A stretch of DNA of 43,716 nt, taken from contig BFEA01000451.1 of NCBI GenBank assembly GCA_003427395.1, positions 1,023,704-1,067,419 of the forward strand, read 5' to 3'. The stretch comes from Chara braunii (lineage: Eukaryota; Streptophyta; Charophyceae; Charales; Characeae). The position numbers and the translations under genes are program-made. Under the pieces are notes generated by a model that saw nothing but the letters and a program-made list of their open reading frames with translations, did no database searches and was not told the origin of the DNA. This document shows positions 1 through 11,047 of the stretch, piece by piece (within the stretch, counting starts at the first letter, position 1; the number at the start of each line of letters is the position of its first letter).

Positions 1-142
1 AGTTGAATATATGCCAGCTAACCACGATCTGCTGTCAGAGGTTTGAGTGTGAGATGGCAAATGGGGGTCGACAGAACGCGGATGTGAGGCCAGTCGGCAT
101 CAGCACCAGAGAGAGCAGATGGGGGTCGGAAGTCGGGGCGGG

Positions 143-145
<3 letters not shown>

Positions 146-188
<43 letters not shown>
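146..188. repeat. (GA)n microsatellite
   Basis: Uninterrupted GA dinucleotide run. Long open frames crossing it on both strands (Arg-Glu or Leu-Ser repeats) are artefacts of the repeat. Confidence 0.95.
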
Positions 189-189
<1 letters not shown>

Positions 190-550
190 ATGCCAGCTGC
201 CAGGGATCCAATTTAATATGCATGCGAGCCAGCGGCTGATCATGCCACGTGGGACATTATGCTCTTTCGATATGCCTGTTGAATGCAGATAAATGCTTGG
301 GATTGGGGCTGAGTGTGGATGCGTCGGGATAGGGGGGTGAGTCAGGATCGGCAGATGGAGAGTTTGGATGGGTGGTATGGAAGGTCAGGATGGACGGGTG
401 GATGATGGGGATGGAAGTTGGCTGGGTCGGGATCGCTGTCACGCCTGTCAAAGTGTCCTCCCACGAGGACGCAATGATGGCACAAGCACCGTTGAACCCT
501 TACCCCAGTCGATGTGGGGTATGCGTTGAACGGGGAATGGGGGAAGATAG

Positions 551-566
551 GGAGAGAGAGAGAAAG

Positions 567-620
<54 letters not shown>
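551..620. repeat. GA-rich imperfect microsatellite
   Basis: GAGA tract with regular GAAA interruptions at roughly 12-base spacing. Confidence 0.9.
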
Positions 621-733
621 CACGAAGAGATGCAATTGGACGCACAAGAACACACAGACAGACAAACACACAGAAACGCAGTGACACAGAACCCCTCGGT
701 TTCAAACAGTCCTCAAAAAAAATAACGGAAATA

Positions 734-759
734 AAAAAAAAAAAAAAGGTGAGTTCATG

Positions 760-793
<34 letters not shown>
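734..793. repeat. Two poly(A) tracts
   Basis: A run of about 14 A and a run of about 34 A are separated by a short unique sequence. They could be the tail of a plus-strand retroposon, but I cannot identify a body upstream, so this is listed only as low-complexity sequence. Confidence 0.8.
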
Positions 794-796
<3 letters not shown>

Positions 797-1390
797 AAGA
801 TCTGCGGCCGTCCAAAGTCCGAGTCTGAGTGGATCCAAAAAGTCTGTGCAGGTCTGAGTCTGGTGAGTTTGATTGTAGGTAGGTCTGAGTGTGCAAAATC
901 TGAGCCTGTGAGAACTCCAAGTTTTTCTGAGTTTTTTTGCCGGGATGGAATTTTGGAAACTCTGAGACAGCCAACCATCCTGTGGCCCCTCCTTTCACCA
1001 CCCATGAGGCACAATCAAGTCCTTTGAACACTTGGTGAGAACACCCCACTGCACATTTGTTTTCCCCCCCTTTTTCTTTGGCTGCGACCTTCGCTTCGTT
1101 TCATGATTGAGTCAGTCGCGCTCACGACTTCATTTTTTCTATACCTCACTTCAACTCCCTCTGTCTGCTCTCTTTTGTTCTGTGCTCTGCATTCTTCGCA
1201 GCCGAATCGTCACATGCTGCTGCTCAGAGGTCAATTGCAGAGCATGCACAACGACAACAATGTTATAGGGAAGCACATATTCGACATATTCCGCTGCGAA
1301 ACAACAGTGGCCTGCTTCACACTACAACCGTCATGAGCACACATACTTTGGTTGACACTGTCAATCTAGGCAACAAAACACCCTATAGCC
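794..1390. other. Unassigned intergenic DNA
   Basis: No supported gene. A loosely repeated GTCTGAGT/TCTGAGCCTG word pattern occurs at 825-910. The right part may belong to the decayed 5' region of the Helitron, but I see no diagnostic motif. Confidence 0.5.
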
Positions 1391-1393
1391 ATT

Positions 1394-3483
1394 GTGCCAC
1401 AGAAAAATGGTTCCACTAACGCACATGAACTACACTCTGCTGTCGTCGAGGCAACATTCGGCCAGCGCTTTGGGAGTACCCTCCTAACACAGTCGTCGAT
1501 CAAATTCTCCGTTTGTCGGAGACTTATACTCCGCAAGGAAGATTATTACGATCACGCGCACGACAATTTAACAATGCTCTTGGACTTGCATTCCAAATTG
1601 TTCGAGAACCGCAACCGCCTCTGGGCCCTTGAGCAGGCATGGTCAGAATTACCGGTCGATTACACCATAATCTAGGGCCTCTTCTCCCGGAACCCGATCA
1701 TCAGCCTGCATTTGCGCAGCTGTATATAGATGATCCATAAGATGACCATGATTCACCAATTATACGTTTAAACCGATTTGATTTCCCCCCGATATGTTGC
1801 TTGTCACTGTTCAATAAATTAAACAATTTTTTACGTAAACTGCATCGCCTTCTTTTGGTGTGCAATGTTTGGGTACATGATTTCATCACTGTTTGTGAGC
1901 TCTCTGATGATATGATACACGACCACCACATTGTGATTAACCTCGATGCTCGACCCTTTGACGAACACGATCGAAGATACAATAGACCTCAAGGTCTAAA
2001 AAAAGTATATCTCGTAATGCATGATGAACCTGTGAATCGTGAAATAGTCATACGTCGTCGTCATGACGGTATATTACCGATTGTTGAAACGAACCATGCT
2101 TTTGACCTGCTCCATTACGTACTTTTTTTTCCCTCTGGAGAAAACGATTGGAGATCTGAAACGGATGATGAAAATCACCCTTATATTAGTCGAATCACTG
2201 CTCGTGAATTTTATGCATTTCACCTTAACACGTATCATTGAACGATCAACGTTATTTTACGCCTCCCGACTTTTTCAAGCATATACAAGCATGGCTTTTG
2301 CAAAAATGAAAAATGGTCGCCTGCTATACAACAGATTGTATCAAGATGAGATTCGTGCTGACCTTTACCAAAACTTGCACAACCACTTGATGCAGTACGA
2401 CAACGTCAAGAATGTTGGAAAATGTATTATCTTGCCCGGAACTTTTACTGGAGGTCCGCAAGATATGCACCGACGTTATCAAGATTCAATGGCAACTGTC
2501 CAAGATTACGGACCCCCCAATCTCTTCATTACTATCACCTGCAACTCACACTGGCCTGAAATTCAAAATGAGCTTCTTCGAAACCAACAACCCTCGGATA
2601 GACCAGACTTGCTCACACGTGTCTTCAAAGGATATTTACAACAACTTATTCATGATATTCACTTCTCAAATATATTTGGACCGACAATTGTCTACATATA
2701 CGTTATAGAATTTCAAAAACGAGAACTCCCGCATGCTCATTTGGTCGTTAAGTTTACAAACGACCATAAATATCAACACCAAAACAGATTGATTCCATTG
2801 TTTGCGCCGAGATTCCCATAAATCTTGCACTTCATGAACTTATGCAAGCACACATGATTCATAACCCTTGCGGAGTCCACAATCCGCAAGCTCCTTGCAT
2901 GCACAATGACCGTTGTCCGCATCACTTTCCCGAAGATTTTTTCGATCGATCAACATGGAATGAAAAAAACGGTTATCCAATCTAATGTAGGCGTGCACCG
3001 GGTGAAGGAGGTGCAATGATTTTTCGAGAAAACAATCAACTTGACAATTTTTGGGTTGTCCCATACAACCTTTTCCTTCTCTTACGTTATCGTTGTCATT
3101 TGAATGTCGAAATTTGAGCATCTACTACGGTCTACTGATATATGTTCAAATATATTATGAAAGGTCCTAATCGAGTCATGGTTGGTGAGATGACAAACAC
3201 AAATGATGAGATTCAAACATTTCAGGACATGCGCACGATTGGTGCAGCTAAAGCATGTTGACGCATATTCGAATTTCCCCTTTCGGAATGATGTCCCGTT
3301 GTTTCTGCGCTGCCCGTGCAGACAGAAGATCGACAACGTGCATATTTTTGTCAGCAACAAGCTGCACGTGTTGCACAAGGGCTACCACCAGAACGTGAGC
3401 TCACCGCATGGTTCAAATGAAACGTTGAACATAGAAACTTTGCTGATAAAATGAAACCTCTCTACAAAGATATGATACGACGC
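1394..3483 (+). pseudogene. Helitron Rep (HUH/Y2 nuclease) region, degenerate
   Basis: N-terminal and Rep part of a Helitron transposase. Known role of the family: the HUH endonuclease nicks single-stranded DNA and drives rolling-circle transposition. Seen here: a FAQLYI-like segment near 1710, an FPSGENDW segment near 2140, a Helitron-like N-terminal domain with LPGTFTGGPQDM (about 2440) and PPNLFITITCN (about 2510), the HUH signature LPHAHLVV (about 2730), a Cys-rich NPCGVHNPQAPC stretch (about 2860), and the paired-tyrosine motif YMFKYIMKGPNR (about 3140). The match moves between frames near 2235 and 2800, and the later part contains stops near 2983, 3115 and 3137. The gene is therefore dead. 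The N-terminal boundary is uncertain. The same coding region resumes after the MITE at 4121. Confidence 0.85.
3474..3483. repeat. Left target-site duplication of MITE
   Basis: The 10-mer GATACGACGC abuts the MITE here and is repeated exactly at 4121-4130. Confidence 0.9.
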
Positions 3484-4120
3484 TGTGTTGCACGACGTAC
3501 GTGTACGCGGGTTGCGCGTACACGCGTACACGTATTCCTGTACGCGACATGTACGCGCGTATACGTACTCCCGTACGTGGGAATACGTAAAAAAAAAAAA
3601 AAAAAAAAAAAAAACATCATCGGAAAAATCCGAAAAAAAACTATGTTATGAAAAATGATATTTCAAACAACTTTTGTGTGAGACTCATGGCCAAATTCTG
3701 TACATAACTCGAGTGAAAAATCAGAGAACAAAACACAAATAAATTGAAATAAAAAATTTAAAAATTAGGAAAAAAACAGAAAAAATAAAAACAAACTTCT
3801 GTAACAAATACATGTTATGCAGAAACATTATACAAACAACTTTTGCCAACATAAGAAATATTTTTAAGTAATATTCTTCCCAATCTAACTCAAGTAAGAA
3901 ATTAAAAACTAAAAAAAAAGTAATATTATCATAATAATTAAAAAAACTATTTTAGAGTTTTCTTTAAGGTTTTGTATTTTTAAATCAAGATTGGTTGGGA
4001 ATTCGGGTATGAATCCCAGGTAAAGGTTGTTTGTATCATTATTCTGCACAACATACTTTTTTTTCAGATGTTTTGGATACGTACGCGTATGCACTGCGTG
4101 CGCGTACACCGTGCAACACA
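3484..4120. mobile_element. MITE, 637 bp, probably Mutator-type, inside the Helitron gene
   Basis: The termini are perfect 11-base inverted repeats, TGTGTTGCACG and CGTGCAACACA, with weaker inverted similarity continuing for about 25 bases. Exact 10-bp target duplications (GATACGACGC) flank it. Both ends are rich in GTACGCG-like words, while the interior is very AT-rich with a long A run near 3590-3614 and no plausible protein. A TSD of 9-10 bp is typical of Mutator-like elements, so I infer a non-autonomous MULE derivative. Deleting the element plus one TSD copy joins the Helitron reading frame cleanly (KDMIRR then FRFHKT). Confidence 0.88.
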
Positions 4121-4130
4121 GATACGACGC
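4121..4130. repeat. Right target-site duplication of MITE
   Basis: Exact second copy of GATACGACGC. Confidence 0.9.
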
Positions 4131-6126
4131 TTTCGATTTCACAAAACATAAAAAGAATGGATATTGCGTCGACACTCAGCAAACACAATTGGTCGAATTT
4201 GTACAATCCACCATAATGTAGGTGACACCTTCTATCTCATAATGCTCCTTCAATCACCACATTCTCGGGGCGCAACATCGTTTGTGCACCTTTGAACTAT
4301 TGGTGATGAAGTTCACCCTTGAATCCAATCAGCATGTCGTGCACTTGGTCTTCTTAATGACAACACTCAATTTAATGTTGTATTGTGAGATGTTATCTTC
4401 ACAGTTTCTCCATCGATAGTTCTTGACCTCGATGTCCATATCGTCCTACATTGTGCACTTGCTGACTCGAACGAACTGCTTGAAAAACACTGGGAACAAA
4501 TGGATGATGATTTTCATAGAAACCTCTGTGCTACCGATGTTCCCCCTCCCACCATCAAAACTATGTTTCTCATTGATATAAAAAGTCGCCTTCAAAAAGA
4601 AGGTAAGCAACTTGAAGACGATGGTCTAACTCCACCTTCTCCCGCCAAACGAAACGAATCCAATAATCTCGTTGAGAGACCGCATCGACAAGATGTTCGT
4701 CAAATCATTCATGACGAAATTTCCTATGACAAACAAACTTTCCAAAACACACTCGCTACAAATTTGTCACTACTTCGATCCTCACAACATACTATCTTCC
4801 AACATGTCGTGACTCCAGTCGAAAATGACGAGCCGCTCTGTCTGTTAATTGACGAGTCGTTTTATCTTTTCATTGACGCGCCGACAGGCACGGACAAGAC
4901 TTTCTGCTTTAACACAATTCTTGCACACATTCGAAATCAAGATCGCGTTGCATTGGCTGTTGCATAAAGCGGTATTACGACAACTCTCTTACATGGCGGT
5001 CGCACATTCCACTCACGATTCAAAACCTCTCTCACTCCAACTGCAATATCGACACTTTATATTCTAAAACAATTTATGCTTGTTGAACTCATTCGAATTA
5101 CTGTTGTCATTCATTGGGATGAAGCACCAATAATACATAGATTTCATATTGAAAAACGTTGCAAGACATTTGCTCCTCAATTCGCCTTTCTGTGATAAAA
5201 TTATTGTTCTTGGAGGTGACTTCCGTCAAATTCTTCACAAAAGGAACACGTGCCCAAATGGTTAGTGCATGCATCAAATCATCCATATTATGACTATACT
5301 TCCACACCATGCATCTCTTTGAAAATATGTGTGTGCTCTCTCATACCAACATCCCTGAAGGTCGTAAATATGCTCAATGGTTACTTGCACTTGGAGATGG
5401 TGAATTTGCCTCACCGCAAAATACAAAACCCACTACAATTAACCTCCCTTCCCATCTTTGTCTGCATGAAGAAACTCAACAACGTTTTAGTTGGATATTC
5501 CTGCAACTTCAAACAAAATACCAAAATCCACAATGGTTTGCAGAACGATTTATCTTATCACCCCAAAACAAAACCGTCTCAACACTTAATTTTATTATAC
5601 TTTACCAATTTCTTGGATCTTTCATGACATGTCGCAGCTCCGACTCGCTGTTCCCCGAGACGTTTAATTCGATTGGCATCCCATCACTCCCTCCTTATGT
5701 CCTTCGCATAAAAAAAAATGCATCAGTCATGCTCTTGCAAAACATCGCAATGAGAAATGAACTATGTAATGGAACACGACTCATCGTCGACTCGACTACT
5801 AACAACAGACTCGTGCATGCACGAATCATCCCATCCCTCCAACCAGTCCTCCTCCCACGTATTCTCTTCACAGTTACTGACCAAACAAGTTTATTTCCTT
5901 GGCAAGGACGCCAATTCTCTATCCGCCCTTCATTTGCAATTAATATAAATAAATCTCAAGAACAATTCATTTAACATGCAGGCATAAATCTCCAACGACC
6001 GTGCTTTGCACATGGACAACTCTATGTCGTCGCATCAAGAGTTGGTGATCCTTCCCATATCCGTTTTATACTTCATACAACAAATAATCAAACAACAATT
6101 ATTGTCTTCAAAGAAAATTTATTATA
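4121..6126 (+). pseudogene. Helitron Pif1-like helicase region, degenerate
   Basis: C-terminal SF1B (Pif1-like) helicase half of the Helitron protein, which in the family unwinds the strand being transferred. Seen: a linker with GRICTIHHNVGDTFYLIML and RGATSF (about 4190-4285), a Walker A segment FIDAPTGTDKTF (about 4870-4910) in which the usual GTGKT is GTDKT, then GGRTFHSRFKT in another frame (about 4995), Walker B WDEAP (about 5119), VLGGDFRQIL (about 5207), LCNGTRLIV (about 5765), and the terminal motifs ININKSQEQF and HGQLYVVASRV (about 5940-6040). Frame changes and stops occur throughout (for example after 4967 and near 5972). The order matches a complete Helitron helicase, so this is decay rather than truncation. 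Confidence 0.85.
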
Positions 6127-7320
6127 AACTTCATATCCGCTTTCTCATATGACTTCTAACTATCCTCCCACTTCTTTTATCTTCTGCAGGTTCTCCTGAA
6201 AATGTATCGATTGAAAAGAAGTTGAAGACCACACCATCAGATGCAAGTGCACAAGCAAGAGTTTCAGTTGCTGCAATGACCACCACTTCGACTTCTGACA
6301 CTCCATCATAGCTGTCAGCGGCAACGATAATCTCTGCTTTAACTTCCGCCATAACATTTACACCATCGTCGAGTTCACTTTCGCTCTCTGATCTCTCACA
6401 CTTTGGGCTCGATGATATTGCACTCGGCCAAAGCCCTCTCCCATCCTCATGTCCTGCCCATCACAAATGACAACTTCCATCACCCCAACTTCCCAACACA
6501 CTACATGGGATGCTTGGCTGACTATCATTAACAAAGACAATATTGAACACATTCTTTGGGAATATTTCCTCGTGACTGATCATGTAGCCTTCTCAACTCA
6601 TATATACGACTTATTTGTCATTTACAAAAATAACCGCACACGTGTTGTTTGACGTCCAGATCCCTCCCCCAACTCCAACACCACTATGCACGAACAAAAA
6701 CATTTTTGTTGAAAATCATCAACGACGATTACAACCGGATGCCTTCCCCCCGCACACCCGACCCCAATACCAATATGAACGCATTACCAATGCCCACCAT
6801 AGACACTCCTCCATTCGCTCTAACCCCCCCACCCCAACAACCTTCCCTCCATCCTCACGATGTATATGAACCCAACCCGCTCTAGTGGCTTTCGCTCAAA
6901 CCTTGGGGGGCCACACATGCAACTGCCCTCATTCATGATATCCTTGCCTCCCACCATACACTAGCCATCTACAATATTTCCCATACACCAGGTACATGGG
7001 ATTAGCTCAACGACCTCATTCTTCTCCATAACCGCGATGTCAGACGACCGCTTGCCCCCTTTCCTACCTATAGAGCCGACATTGTTCTCCGTGTCGTTGC
7101 ATACCTCCGCGCCCAAAAATCCTTCGCCGCGACACTGACCCTTCAACGACATTATCGGAACAATGAGCTCCCATATCACAAAGTGGCCAAAGGCGACTAC
7201 AAACAACTACCACCGGTGTCCGCAAACAACAAGCTGGAGACACACACCAACCTGCGGCGTGGATGCTACAAACGGATCAACTTGAGAGACAACTACCAAC
7301 CACGAAAGTCAGACGGAGCG
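6127..7320. other. Region downstream of Helitron helicase, no recognised gene
   Basis: AC/CT-biased sequence with several open frames of 60-90 codons, none resembling a known family. It may be the Helitron 3' part, but I could not find a convincing terminal hairpin plus CTRR end, so the Helitron boundary is undefined. Confidence 0.4.
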
Positions 7321-8300
7321 AAACAGATGCAACGAGAGAGAGAAAAACAGAAAGATAGTGATAGACACAAAAAAACACATGCAAAAACAGAAAAACATTG
7401 GAGAGATTCCTATACATAAAAAATCTCGGGTGTTTTCTTACTTTGCCTATATTGTACATATTAATTCATATGCGACCTCTTCCTTTTCTCCTTCTTTGTG
7501 CATAAATGATGTACGACATTCACAAAATTCTGTACATAAATGATATGAGGCATTTCCTTGTTTTGCCTATCTTCTCCTCCCCTTCTTTTTTGTCTACCAA
7601 TACCCTCCTCTCCTCCCCATTCCCTTGTGTTAATAAATGTTGAGGGCCTGTCTATTTTTGCCAATGAGGGTGCACCCCTTGTTTGTTGTCCCTTTCTCCC
7701 TCTCTTTGGCTTCTTTTTCCTCTCGTTTCTTTTCTTCTTTCATTTTAAAAGGGCAATGGCCCCGTTTTGGAATGTTGCAGAATATATTGCCAATGAAGAC
7801 TTTGAGGTAAGGAATCCTCAATGACCCCCTTGGAAATGTTGGGGCCAATACCCCGCTTAGGCTAGTGCCGAAAACGAGGTTCAGGGTCCCAACTTGAAAC
7901 CATTACTGTCCCTGCCTACTTGCAAACTTTCCAAAATGCAAGAAAAAGCAACTGGACCATGTGAAATGTGAAATGACAATAAAAAGGCCTGAAATGTCTT
8001 CCTGTCCAGATTCCATAGGTAATTGAATTGGTTGGGCTTAAAAGAATTAACCTTTTTTTTTCTTCTTTTTTAAAGCACCAGTACAGCATACATCGGCCCG
8101 CAGGTGTCAGCAAGAAACTCGCACCACTTCGGAGGCCACCAATTTTTTTTCTCAACGGCGTTCCGCTCCGCGGGGCTCCTCCGAGTTTTGCTTGTGGCGA
8201 CAAAAACTTTCTGCAAGGATGGGGCCGTATACTTGCAGTTTAAAAAGGGAAAATGAAAACATAACTCCATCCTTCGTTAACACCCCTAAAAGTAAAGGAA
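7321..8300. other. Low-complexity, pyrimidine-rich unassigned DNA
   Basis: A short GA-rich patch (7325-7345), an imperfectly repeated GTACATAWATTCATATG-type word near 7455 and 7530, and CT-rich stretches. No supported gene. Confidence 0.5.
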
Positions 8301-8308
8301 GGAGACTA

Positions 8309-8768
8309 GGGGTAGGACCCCACAGGACGGCGGCAAACGGTTTCAGAAGTTGGGAGGCAACTTCCAAGACGCCACATACAGATTTTGCCACCGCGGAAGT
8401 CGTTGGCCGACCGTTTCCACTCGGACCGCGACCCCCTTATTCCTACGTGGCCCTGAATTTCCGTTTTCCAAAAGTCGGTCCGTTTACCTACCTCCCGGGT
8501 GCGTACTCCGGCACATGCGGAGGAAGTCGCAGCCCTTCCATTACAACCAATGGCAAGGGACCTGGAATGCCCTTCCAGTCCCCAACCTTTCCCAAAAAGG
8601 AAAACTGCCCCGGAATTTCCTTTTTGGGTGACCGCCTCCGACGCGAAAGCAACATTTCGCGGTGGTGGTAGGGTCCCCTCTGTTTCAGCATCTCCGTTGG
8701 CAGTGGGCAGTCAGCTGGAAGTAGAAGACTTTCGAAACCGTTTGCCGCCATCCTGTGGGGTCCTACCC
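8309..8768. repeat. Inverted-repeat-flanked unit, possible MITE
   Basis: A segment of about 37 bases at 8309-8345 (core GGACCCCACAGGA, GGCGGCAAACGGTTTC) recurs as its reverse complement at 8731-8768 with only a few mismatches. Both outer ends are bordered by TA, which would fit a 2-bp target duplication. No transposase-like frame lies inside. The MITE reading is an inference; the inverted repeat itself is seen directly. Confidence 0.55.
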
Positions 8769-8789
8769 TAACAAAGCCGCCTTCTAATG

Positions 8790-8868
8790 TCGTTTCGATG
8801 GACATCCACCAGGCGAAATGGGCCTCGCATGCGACCCATTTTGCCTGGATGGATGTGCCACGAAACAG
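8790..8868. repeat. Long hairpin (about 31-bp arms)
   Basis: The left arm ends in CCAGGCGAAATGGG and the right arm begins with CCCATTTTGCCTGG. Pairing extends outward through ACATCCA and GTTTCG with one or two bulges. The apex contains the palindrome TCGCATGCGA. It could be a foldback repeat remnant or a hairpin-RNA precursor; sequence alone does not say which. Confidence 0.7.
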
Positions 8869-9345
8869 CGCCCAGGTACTTTCCGCCAGATGCGGCAGCA
8901 TGCACGCCACGTCTGTGAAAAAATAGCTGGGAAATGTATTGGTGGTCTTACCCACAGAACCGATTGTAACACCGCCTTAACATGAGCATGTGCAAACCAC
9001 GAGGAGCCTGAGTTGCCATGATGGGTTTTCCACCACGCACCCCTAGATCTCTGTGGGTATAACAATCTCAATGGTTACGCCTCAAGTTTGATCCTCCATT
9101 CTCCATTGTCACTACCTAGCCACAAGCGTTCCCACAACCACCTATGCAATGTCAGTGCTTTTGGAAGCGCTGCAGCTAGTAGCTCCTTGGGCGTCATGTA
9201 GGACCAGCACAAACCCCAGGAAAATAAACCAAAAAAAAAAAGAGCGGCCCCAGGTAATTCCATATCATATGTCATGACTGTTAATTCTCTGTTATGACAA
9301 TTATTCGAAGTTCATGTCTCTTGAGCGTATTGTGCAACTTCAGGG

Positions 9346-9347
<2 letters not shown>
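8869..9347. other. Unassigned DNA between hairpin and LINE tail
   Basis: No recognisable gene or repeat; one short A-rich run near 9231. It should be the pre-existing sequence into which the LINE 3' end integrated. Confidence 0.45.

Positions 9348-9378
<31 letters not shown>
9348..9378 (-). repeat. Poly(A) tail of the minus-strand LINE
   Basis: 31 consecutive T on the plus strand, lying about 500 bp beyond the end of the LINE coding frame. This is the expected position and orientation of an L1-type 3' tail and sets the LINE 3' boundary. Confidence 0.8.
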
Positions 9379-9381
<3 letters not shown>

Positions 9382-9883
9382 GCCCTTTTGCAAGGCGTCT
9401 ATCCCAGTGGTGGTAAGAGAACCACTGGGATTGAGGCCTTGTCTGGTGGGCCGCTCCATCTATTGGTGGGGAGCATCACCTACTGGAAACCGGCTCCAAC
9501 GTCCCTTAAATACATCAAATTCTCGTGTAGCAACATTTTTGAACACTTGGGACCCTGCCAGCATTGATTGCCCTGAGTTTCAGGGGATGTACTGAGCAGG
9601 GTGTATATCTTAAGAGAAACTTCTGCCATCGGTAGCCTGGGAGGGAAGCACAAATTGCCATCTTGGACCCGGGGGGCACCGGGACTCATGGCTGACTCCC
9701 TGCCACCGAACATCAGAAATGACTGTAGTTATGAAGGCTATGCCAGCAAAATACTCAGGAAAATACTCAGGAGCAGATGAGGAACAGGTGAAAATATATG
9801 GATGATCAGATATTCTCCCCCAGACAGTTCTCCAGGGCCAGCGGATGGTGGGGGAAAAGGATCAGTGAATTCTAGCGCAGGTA
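9379..9883 (-). other. LINE 3' untranslated region (inferred)
   Basis: Noncoding stretch between the LINE stop (about 9884) and its poly(A) tail. It includes a small inverted repeat CCCAGTGGT/ACCACTGGG near 9402-9430. Confidence 0.55.
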
Positions 9884-11047
9884 TTAACGGTTCCCTGGGG
9901 TCCACTCTTGTCCATTTGTGGAAGTGTAGCAAATAATCCATTTCCAGCTCCACCCTTTGCCCTCTTGCGGTCCCATCCCCCCTTCCCTATGATGCTCCGG
10001 CTGACGTTCCTGCCGCCTGTCCTGACGCTGATCCAATCTGTTTCCTGCCCAACTCACTTTCGCCACCCAGCCCTCCCGTTTCCCTCCCAGCCAGTCCTCG
10101 CAAAACTGAGAGATCATTTTGTCGATGTCCACCCTTGTGTGCGCCTGGTTCACTTTTTCCTTGATAGTCTGCCATTGCGCCGTGATCTCATGCTGAACTA
10201 ATAGCCGTATTTGGTCCTGTGACTTCCCCCTCTTCCACCCTGCCCCCCTCCAATTCTAGAATGCATCTTCTCCACCATATTACCCACAGGATGAAACACC
10301 TCCCCAGGGAGTACATGTTCTATTCAAAGGTGTTACCTCGAAACTGGGGGCAGTGTCCCAATAATATGGTCCTCCTGTCCCATGGCCATGATGAGCCTGA
10401 TACAATATGCCGCCAAATCCTGTCCCACCATCCCACAGTAATACGGCTGCGGGGCACTGCAGGAAGATGTGCTCCACTGTCTCAGGGCGTTTTTTACATG
10501 GGAAGTTTTTTAGGTATCTTCGGCACCAAGGAATCAACTTTCCTTGTTGTTCCATCTACGTGTGGTCAATCAGCCAGTCGTTGGTCGGCAAGCATCTGTG
10601 GGCAATTTGCCATTGCAAGGCAGAAATTTTGGCCGGCCTCTTTCGATACTCTCTGAACCACTGGACTATTTATGTTGAGATGGTGTTGCCATCTGTCCTC
10701 AACCATAGCTCTAAGCATGCGCTTTGGTCTGAGCATTCGGTATACTGTCTTAGTTTTTAAGGCAACTAGTGCTACTGGTTTCGCCTTCCTCCTCCTTTCT
10801 AGCGGTTCTCGACCATTCCACGACCATCTTCACTCATCGAGATCGAAAGGGAGGTCCTCAATTGGATCATTGGCCGATAAGCCCTCCAACCCCTCTCTTC
10901 TTCTATCACTCTAATACAATAGACCTCCCGTCTCTCTTTCCAGATAAAAGGTTGACAGCTCCCTTGTAGCTGGTCTTTCTCCGTGATAGGAAAACACTCG
11001 ATCAGTACTTGCGCTTGGTCTACCATGCGCACACGGCCTACTTGTGT
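9884..11047 (-). pseudogene. LINE ORF2, C-terminal zinc-binding region (zf-RVT-like)
   Basis: C-terminal part of a non-LTR retrotransposon ORF2 downstream of the reverse transcriptase. Seen on the minus strand: RMVDQAQVLIECFPI (from about 11032), then a zf-RVT-like block with ALQWQIAHRCLPTNDW (about 10630) and CKKRPETVEHIFLQCP (about 10500-10450), followed by LVQHEITAQWQTIKEKVNQA (about 10205-10150) and a Trp/Gly-rich end. Frame changes near 10790 and 10660 and a TAG near 10557 show decay. The family uses this region for nucleic-acid binding during target-primed reverse transcription. It is the continuation of the segment at 13438-14214, separated only by a solo LTR. Confidence 0.85.
11044..11047. 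repeat. Left target-site duplication of solo LTR
   Basis: GTGT here and again at 13438-13441. A following T at both places leaves 4 versus 5 bp ambiguous. Confidence 0.7.

Noticed and set aside
8192-8671. 159-codon plus-strand ORF and overlapping minus-strand ORF 8488-8955
   Set aside because: Both run through the inverted-repeat unit and hairpin, so openness is probably a by-product of symmetric, GC-rich sequence.
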